Below, one piece after another: positions 7,440 to 11,055 of a stretch of DNA of 11,055 nucleotides (position 1 is its first letter; every line of letters begins with the position of its first letter). Below the pieces are notes generated by a model that searched no databases, was not told the origin of the DNA, and worked only from the letters and a program-made list of their open reading frames with translations. The translations under genes and the position numbers were made by a program. The DNA comes from Candidatus Elarobacter sp. Lineage in GTDB: Bacteria > Vulcanimicrobiota > Vulcanimicrobiia > Vulcanimicrobiales > Vulcanimicrobiaceae. The stretch lies in the NCBI GenBank assembly GCA_030150085.1, contig JASLGJ010000197.1, forward strand, positions 1 through 11,055. The letters are read 5' to 3'.

Positions 7440-7445
7440 TTTGAT

Positions 7446-7452
7446 AAAGGGG
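7446..7452 (+). promoter_or_regulatory. ribosome binding site of the peptide gene, inside a small hairpin
   Basis: AAAGGGG lies 10 bases before ATG 7463 and is among the clearest Shine-Dalgarno sequences in the window, which helps fix this start. Part of it (AAAGG, 7446-7450) can pair with CCTTT (7456-7460) across a GGTGT loop, which could partly mask the site. Confidence 0.55.
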
Positions 7453-7462
7453 TGTCCTTTCA

Positions 7463-7609
7463 ATGATCGTCGCGCCACTCGTTCTCGCTGCTCTGCTGAT
7501 CGCGCTCGGTACTGGAGCGCTCGCTCCCGCCAATACGTACGGAGGCGGGCCGGCCGCGGTGCAGCCAGGTTATTCAGCCGACAACACGTACGGAGGTGGC
7601 CCAGGCTAA
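7463..7609 (+). CDS. small exported repeat peptide (NTYGGGP twice), candidate pheromone precursor
   Basis: This is a 48-aa frame from ATG 7463 to TAA 7607-7609. It is preceded by AAAGGGG at a 10-base spacing and by an in-frame TAA (7445-7447), so the start is unambiguous. Residues 1-21 (MIVAPLVLAALLIALGTGALA) form a hydrophobic segment ending in A-L-A, a good signal peptidase I site, though the n-region unusually lacks Lys or Arg. The predicted 27-residue product carries NTYGGGP at residues 24-30 and 41-47, separated by AAVQPGYSAD. The only charged residue is D40. The repeats differ at four bases, all third-position and synonymous. I know no named family for it. Its size, export signal, internal repeat and position next to a TPR-like regulator suggest an extracellular signal peptide, possibly processed to a heptapeptide. 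A structural or antimicrobial peptide is the alternative. Confidence 0.7.
   Translation: MIVAPLVLAALLIALGTGALAPANTYGGGPAAVQPGYSADNTYGGGPG
7532..7603 (+). repeat. duplicated 7-codon unit encoding NTYGGGP
   Basis: Codons 7532-7552 and 7583-7603 encode the same seven residues, offset by 51 bases (17 codons). The mismatches are AAT/AAC, GGC/GGT, GGG/GGC and CCG/CCA, all silent. The pattern points to an old duplication kept by selection on the peptide rather than to a recent DNA-level repeat. Confidence 0.85.
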
Positions 7610-7714
7610 GCCGCACGGTATATCGAGGGAGGAGGACCGGTTCAGCGAGCTTGAACAGCGGGTTGGACGCCGACGCCATGCGCGTGCGTTGAGCCGTCGC
7701 CGTTCGTCTCCAGG

Positions 7715-9376
7715 ATGCACTCGGGTATGCAACCGAAGCCTTCCGTTCTCTCTCCCTCGCCCGTTCTCGTCGCGCGCCGAGCGTATTTGGACGACGACCT
7801 CGCGGCATGCCTGAACACGCTGGATGCGGCGGCCTCGCTCTGCGAGCCGCAGCAGCGCGAAGCGCTCCTGTTGCGTGCGAGAGCCTGGCTGCGCCAGTAC
7901 CGCGCGGCCGAGGTCGTGGAACTGCTGGGACCCGTTCTCTCCACGTTCGTCGGCGTCGACGAAATCTGCACTGCGCGCATGCTCTATGCGGTTGCCGTCA
8001 CGCGGTCGGCGTCCGTCGAGCGCGGCCTTGCGCTGCTCGACGACCTCAACGCGGCCGCGCTCACCGCGAGCGCGCACCGCGCGATCCGGGCCGAGGTCGC
8101 CTACTGGACCGCGTTCGCGCATTGGCTCGGGCGCGATTACCGAGCCGCGCTCGAGCTGGCCCGGGTCGCGGAAGCGGCGCGAGCCGACGTCATCTCGGTC
8201 CGAGCCGCTGCCTTGCGCGGTTATGTCGCCGCGGCCCGCGAGTATTTCCAGGACGCCCTGCTGCTGTTCCGTTCCGCGCTGGAGCAATACGAGTCGTGCC
8301 GTGAGCGCGATGCCGATCTTCTGCACCGCATCGTCGTTCAAATCGCTTCGCTCGAGGTCACGCTGCGGTCGGCGCAGGTGCCCGGGACGCACGCCGTGCG
8401 AAGCCGCGGCGCGGCCGCGCCGGGAGCGGGAACGACGTGCACCCCCGCACTCAACGAGTTCCGCATGGTCACCGAGGCGATGGATGCCTGGCTCTTCGCC
8501 TTCGACGGCGAGAAGAAGGACGCGTACCGCCGCGTGCGGCTTTCGCACGACCTCGCGCCCAGCTCGCCCTGGCGGGTCTGGGCGCTCGCGAACCGCGCTC
8601 AGATCTCGGCCGCTTTCGGCGACATCGACGTCGCCACGGAATTCGCCGCCGAAGCGACCGAAGTCGGCGAGAGGGTCGACTGGAACGCGACCTCGGACGA
8701 AGCTCGGGTCGGCCTGCTGCTGCTGGCCGAAATTCTGGCCCTCACCGATCCGCTCGGCGCGGTGCGCGCGCTGCAGCGCTACGACGAGCTGAGCACCGAG
8801 ATCGACCGCTCGCTGCTGTTCCGCGACGACGTGAGGCTCTGGGTTCTCGAGACGTTCGTGCGGGGGCTCGTTCACCGGGTTCGGGGCGAGAACCGCGAAG
8901 CGCGCGAGGCGTTCGAGGCGGTGCACGCGGCGGCCATGCGGGTCGGCGTCACCTGGCGCGCCGCGCTCGCGCTGATCGAGCTGGACGCGACGCCGGGCGA
9001 AGAGCGCGGCCGCAGGCCGTACCTGAGCGAGGCGGCGGCACTGGTGCGCGAGAATTTCCCGCACTCGTTTCTCGCGCGGCGCATCTACCGCTGGCCCAAG
9101 GCGTGCCGCGACGGCGTCGTCGCCAAGCTGTCGCCGGCGCAGCGCAAGGTCTTGCGGCACGTGCTGGCGGCCAAGAGCCAGAAGGAGATCGCCGCGGCGA
9201 TGAGCCTCTCCGCCGGAACGGTCCACAACTACGTGACCCGGCTGCTCAAGATCTTCCGCGTCCACTCGACCGCGGAGCTGATCGTCGGCTGCTACGAGCG
9301 CGGCATCGGGTCGCCGTCGTGGTGGGACGATCTCGAAGCGCGCTTCCAGAACCTGCGCGGCGCCGGGCCGGGTTGA
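7715..9376 (+). CDS. TPR-like regulator with C-terminal LuxR-type helix-turn-helix
   Basis: This 553-aa protein is predicted to be a cytoplasmic transcription regulator. Residues 472-527 (LSPAQRKVLRHVLAAKSQKEIAAAMSLS..., then SAGTVHNYVTRLLKIFRVHSTAELI) are a LuxR/GerE helix-turn-helix with the typical KEIAxxMxLSxxTVxNYVxRLLxKF layout. Residues about 20-460 are almost all helical, with Ala/Leu/Tyr-rich paired helices such as RALLLRARAWLRQYRAAEVVELL and GENREAREAFEAVHAAAMRVG. That resembles tetratricopeptide repeats. No Walker A motif is seen, so it is not a MalT/LAL ATPase, and no receiver or PAS domain is seen. TPR bodies often bind peptides, and the exported repeat peptide is encoded just upstream. 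ATG 7715 is the first start; ATG 7727 (M5), with AGGA at 7712-7715, may be the real one. Ligand and targets are inference. Confidence 0.85.
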   Translation: MHSGMQPKPSVLSPSPVLVARRAYLDDDLAACLNTLDAAASLCEPQQREALLLRARAWLRQYRAAEVVELLGPVLSTFVGVDEICTARMLYAVAVTRSASVERGLALLDDLNAAALTASAHRAIRAEVAYWTAFAHWLGRDYRAALELARVAEAARADVISVRAAALRGYVAAAREYFQDALLLFRSALEQYESCRERDADLLHRIVVQIASLEVTLRSAQVPGTHAVRSRGAAAPGAGTTCTPALNEFRMVTEAMDAWLFAFDGEKKDAYRRVRLSHDLAPSSPWRVWALANRAQISAAFGDIDVATEFAAEATEVGERVDWNATSDEARVGLLLLAEILALTDPLGAVRALQRYDELSTEIDRSLLFRDDVRLWVLETFVRGLVHRVRGENREAREAFEAVHAAAMRVGVTWRAALALIELDATPGEERGRRPYLSEAAALVRENFPHSFLARRIYRWPKACRDGVVAKLSPAQRKVLRHVLAAKSQKEIAAAMSLSAGTVHNYVTRLLKIFRVHSTAELIVGCYERGIGSPSWWDDLEARFQNLRGAGPG

Positions 9377-9404
9377 CCGTGCGGGCCGTCGAAGGCGGCC
9401 CCTC

Positions 9405-10403
9405 GTGATCTCGCGCCTCTCGTTTCTGCACGGCAGCGCGGCCGCCGCGACCACCGTCGCGACCGGCGGGCTGGACGTCTGGGACCCGCTCGCGCCGCAG
9501 ATCCGCGTGCTGGTGGCCAACGACATCCGGGGCGACGTTCCCGAGGTGCTGGCCGACGGGACGTTCGCCTACGGCGGCAAGCGCTGGCGCGGCGCGCCGT
9601 CCACCGTCGGGATGCCGGGCGGGCGGATGGCGCTCGTCACCACCATCGACGTCGACCTCTACCTGCAGGGCGTGGTGCCGCTGGAGTCGCCGGCCTCGTG
9701 GCCGGCCGCGGCGCTGGAGGCGCAGGCGATCGTGGCGCGCACCTTCGCGCTCGCGCGGCGCACGCTCTCGCGCCCCTACGACGTGTCGGCGGGCGAGGCC
9801 GACCAGCGCTGGGGCGGGGTCGAGGCGGAGGCGCCGTCCTCGAACGCGGCGGTCTTCGCGACCCGCGGGCGGACCCTGCTCTACGGGGGCGGGCCGGCCG
9901 CGGTGTTCTACTCGGCCTGCTGCGGCGGCCACACCGCCGACATCGTCGCGTCGTGGAACGGCCAGCCGCTGCCCTACCTGCGCGGGGTGGTCGACCCGTA
10001 CTGCCTGCCCGCGCCGGAGTACCGCTGGTCGCGCGCGGTGCCGCTCGAGCGCGCGCTGGCGGCCTTCGGAACGCGCACCGGCGGCACGCTCAGCTCCGCC
10101 GCGCTGACCGACGCCGACCAGACCGGCCGCCCGCACGAGGTCGTCCTGACCGGGGCGACCGCGGCGACGGTTCCGGTGGCGGACTTCCGCAAGGCGCTGG
10201 GAACCGACGCCGTGCGCAGCCTGTGGCTGCGCAGCGTGCGGGTCGACCCCGCGCAGGCCGCCCCGCGCCTGGTCATCGAAGGCTCGGGGCGTGGACACGG
10301 CATCGGTCTCTGCCAGTGGGGCGCCAAATACTTCGCCGCCGCGGGCGCCTCGGCGGCCGAGATCCTCGCGTTCTACTTCCCCGGAACCGCGCTGAGTGGC
10401 TGA
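9405..10403 (+). CDS. SpoIID/LytB-domain protein, putative peptidoglycan lytic transglycosylase
   Basis: This is a 332-aa exported protein. Residues 1-25 resemble a signal peptide with a degenerate twin-arginine-like start (SRLSFLHGSAAAATT). The SpoIID domain follows, with VDLYLQGVVPLESPASWP (about 83-100) carrying E94 at the position of the family's catalytic glutamate. A-x-EAQAIVARTFAL, SACCGGHT with Cys/His in the zinc-site region (171-176), and the closing GSGRGHGIGLCQWGA (about 293-307) complete the family signature. SpoIID in sporulating Firmicutes cleaves denuded glycan strands. The same domain in non-sporulating phyla is presumed to remodel the wall, so the name does not imply sporulation. 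The start is GTG 9405, 28 bp after the regulator stop, with GAAGG at 9391-9395. No terminator is visible in between, so co-transcription is possible. It overlaps the next gene by 8 bp. Confidence 0.88.
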   Translation: MISRLSFLHGSAAAATTVATGGLDVWDPLAPQIRVLVANDIRGDVPEVLADGTFAYGGKRWRGAPSTVGMPGGRMALVTTIDVDLYLQGVVPLESPASWPAAALEAQAIVARTFALARRTLSRPYDVSAGEADQRWGGVEAEAPSSNAAVFATRGRTLLYGGGPAAVFYSACCGGHTADIVASWNGQPLPYLRGVVDPYCLPAPEYRWSRAVPLERALAAFGTRTGGTLSSAALTDADQTGRPHEVVLTGATAATVPVADFRKALGTDAVRSLWLRSVRVDPAQAAPRLVIEGSGRGHGIGLCQWGAKYFAAAGASAAEILAFYFPGTALSG

Positions 10404-10752
10404 GCCCGAGGAGGAGAAGCGCTCCGCGGCGGGCGCCTTGCGCCTGCGCCGCTTCATGGAGGTCGTCGTCGAGGACAAGCGCTCGGCGATGCTCTACCGG
10501 GCCGCGATCACCGACCTCTCGGCGACCGGCATGCGCGTCGTCGGCGACCAGTACTTGTCCAAGTCCTCGCGCTACACGTTCACCTTCAAGCGCTCGCCGT
10601 TCCTGATCGTCCTCGGCGAGGTGCGCTGGATCAAGGCCGGCGAGCGCGACACGTTCGTGGCGGGGATCCAGTTCGTCGACATGAGCGACGAGGAGAAGCA
10701 GCGCCTCGAGCTGTTCCTGGCGATCGAGCGGCAGCGCGTCCCGACCTCGTGA
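10396..10752 (+). CDS. PilZ-like domain protein
   Basis: This 118-aa soluble protein is a single PilZ-type beta barrel: LRLRRFMEVVVEDKRSAMLYRAAITDLSATGMRVV, then EVRWIKAGERDTFVAGIQFVDM, and a terminal helix EEKQRLELFLAIERQ. PilZ domains bind c-di-GMP through RxxxR and [D/N]xSxxG. The second motif is present (D40-L-S42-A-T-G45). The first reads R18-R-F-M-E22, with glutamate where the second arginine is expected, so nucleotide binding may be weak or absent. GTG 10396 lies inside the end of the spoIID-like gene (8-bp overlap), and the stop overlaps the queA GTG (GTGA), showing tight translational coupling. Its role is unknown; regulation of envelope or surface functions would fit the family. Confidence 0.8.
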   Translation: MAEPEEEKRSAAGALRLRRFMEVVVEDKRSAMLYRAAITDLSATGMRVVGDQYLSKSSRYTFTFKRSPFLIVLGEVRWIKAGERDTFVAGIQFVDMSDEEKQRLELFLAIERQRVPTS

Positions 10753-11055
10753 GCGGCCCGCGCGAGGTCGCGGCCTACGACTACGCGCTGCCCGAGGCGC
10801 TGATCGCGCGCGAGCCCGCGCCGCGCCGTGAGGCCGCCCGGCTGCTCGTGGTCGGCCCGGGGGACGCGCTCGCGCACCGCACCTTCGCCGACTTCCCCGC
10901 CCTGCTGCGCGCGGGCGACGTGCTGGTGCTCAACGAGACCCGGGTCGTGCGCGCCCGCTTGCGCGCCGTGCGCGAAGGAGGCGGCGGCGCCGAGCTGCTG
11001 CTGCTGCGCCCGCGCGCGCAGGCCGCGTACGATCCCGCCGCGCGCGAGTGGCTGG
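10749..11055 (+). CDS. queA: tRNA ribosyltransferase-isomerase QueA (partial, N-terminal)
   Basis: The first 102 codons are present and the gene runs off the window end. QueA transfers and isomerises the ribosyl group of S-adenosylmethionine onto preQ1-tRNA to give epoxyqueuosine at wobble position 34. The visible text matches the family closely: YDYALPEALIAREPAPRREAARLLVV, then HRTFADFPALLRAGDVLVLNETRVVRARLR, then AELLLLRPR. The GTG start overlaps the PilZ-like gene's stop (GTGA). In many bacteria queA lies next to ruvAB, often with spoIID between them, so it belongs to the conserved backbone interrupted by the peptide-regulator cassette. Confidence 0.93.
   Translation, partial: MSGPREVAAYDYALPEALIAREPAPRREAARLLVVGPGDALAHRTFADFPALLRAGDVLVLNETRVVRARLRAVREGGGGAELLLLRPRAQAAYDPAAREWL

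Larger units (their letters stand above)
7040..7462. other. ruvB to peptide-gene intergenic region, shifting from GC-rich to AT-rich
   Basis: These 423 bases contain no gene I can support firmly. In order they hold an unremarkable GC-rich stretch, a small 6-bp hairpin (gcgagc/gctcgc, 7145-7159), the terminator-like hairpin at 7174-7210, an AT-rich island (about 7290-7400), paired GCGCTA repeats (7391-7406), a palindrome (7416-7439) and a ribosome binding site. A possible small frame runs from GTG 7151 (or ATG 7259, with GGAG at 7250-7253) to TAA at 7318. The short form would be MPQMHGAVEFADPYCYELE. Nothing beyond the ribosome-binding-like sequence supports it. Confidence 0.6.

Noticed and set aside
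7596..7814. Plus-strand frame MAQAKPHGISREEDRF... overlapping the regulator start
   Set aside because: It overlaps about 100 bases of the better supported regulator gene. Its start lies inside the peptide gene and no ribosome binding site precedes it.
7574..9526. 650-codon minus-strand frame opposite the regulator
   Set aside because: It is antisense to a gene with a clear LuxR-type helix-turn-helix, and its text shows no domain and shadow-like composition.
1..11055. CRISPR array, insertion sequence or prophage
   Set aside because: No regularly spaced repeats, transposase or integrase text, terminal inverted repeats or phage structural genes were seen.

Overview
This is a GC-rich bacterial window (about 70% G+C by eye). 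It has dense gene packing, many GTG starts and repeated 4-base stop/start overlaps (CTGA or GTGA). The gene order is pbpA - PASTA kinase - ruvC - ruvA - ruvB - ... - spoIID - pilZ-like - queA, and the coding style is strongly GC-skewed. Together these suggest a deep-branching, non-proteobacterial lineage such as Eremiobacterota (WPS-2) or a relative. That placement is inference from style and synteny; no taxonomic marker gene is present.

Layout. Positions 1-343 hold the start of a minus-strand SRPBCC/START-like protein, cut by the window edge. From 388 everything is on the plus strand. An unrecognised Cys-rich protein (388-1164) is translationally coupled to a penicillin-binding transpeptidase (1161-2546). 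A membrane Ser/Thr kinase with five PASTA repeats (2573-4672) follows, then ruvC (4669-5220). A 74-bp gap with stacked small hairpins precedes ruvA (5295-5930) and ruvB (5927-7039). This half is housekeeping: wall synthesis and its sensing kinase, followed by Holliday-junction processing.

Between ruvB and spoIID the style changes. A terminator-like hairpin (7174-7210) is followed by an AT-rich island; 7311-7380 has only 23 G/C in 70 bases. Next come a 24-bp near-perfect palindrome (7416-7439), a ribosome binding site and a 48-codon gene (7463-7609), too short for ordinary gene-length cut-offs. It encodes a signal-peptide-like segment and a Gly-rich tail carrying the heptapeptide NTYGGGP twice. 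The two heptapeptide copies differ at four bases, all third-codon and all synonymous, so the peptide sequence itself looks selected. Immediately downstream is a 553-aa regulator (7715-9376) with a long helical, TPR-like body and a C-terminal LuxR-type helix-turn-helix. A small exported repeat peptide beside a TPR-like regulator resembles peptide pheromone systems of the RRNPP kind, but with the DNA-binding domain at the other end and of a different family. This is the most interesting part of the window: a candidate peptide signalling cassette inserted into a conserved ruv-spoIID-queA block.

The last part returns to compact, GC-rich, coupled genes: a SpoIID/LytB-domain protein (9405-10403), a PilZ-like protein (10396-10752) and the start of queA (10749 to the window end). 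No terminator is visible between the regulator and spoIID, so the cassette could read through into these genes.
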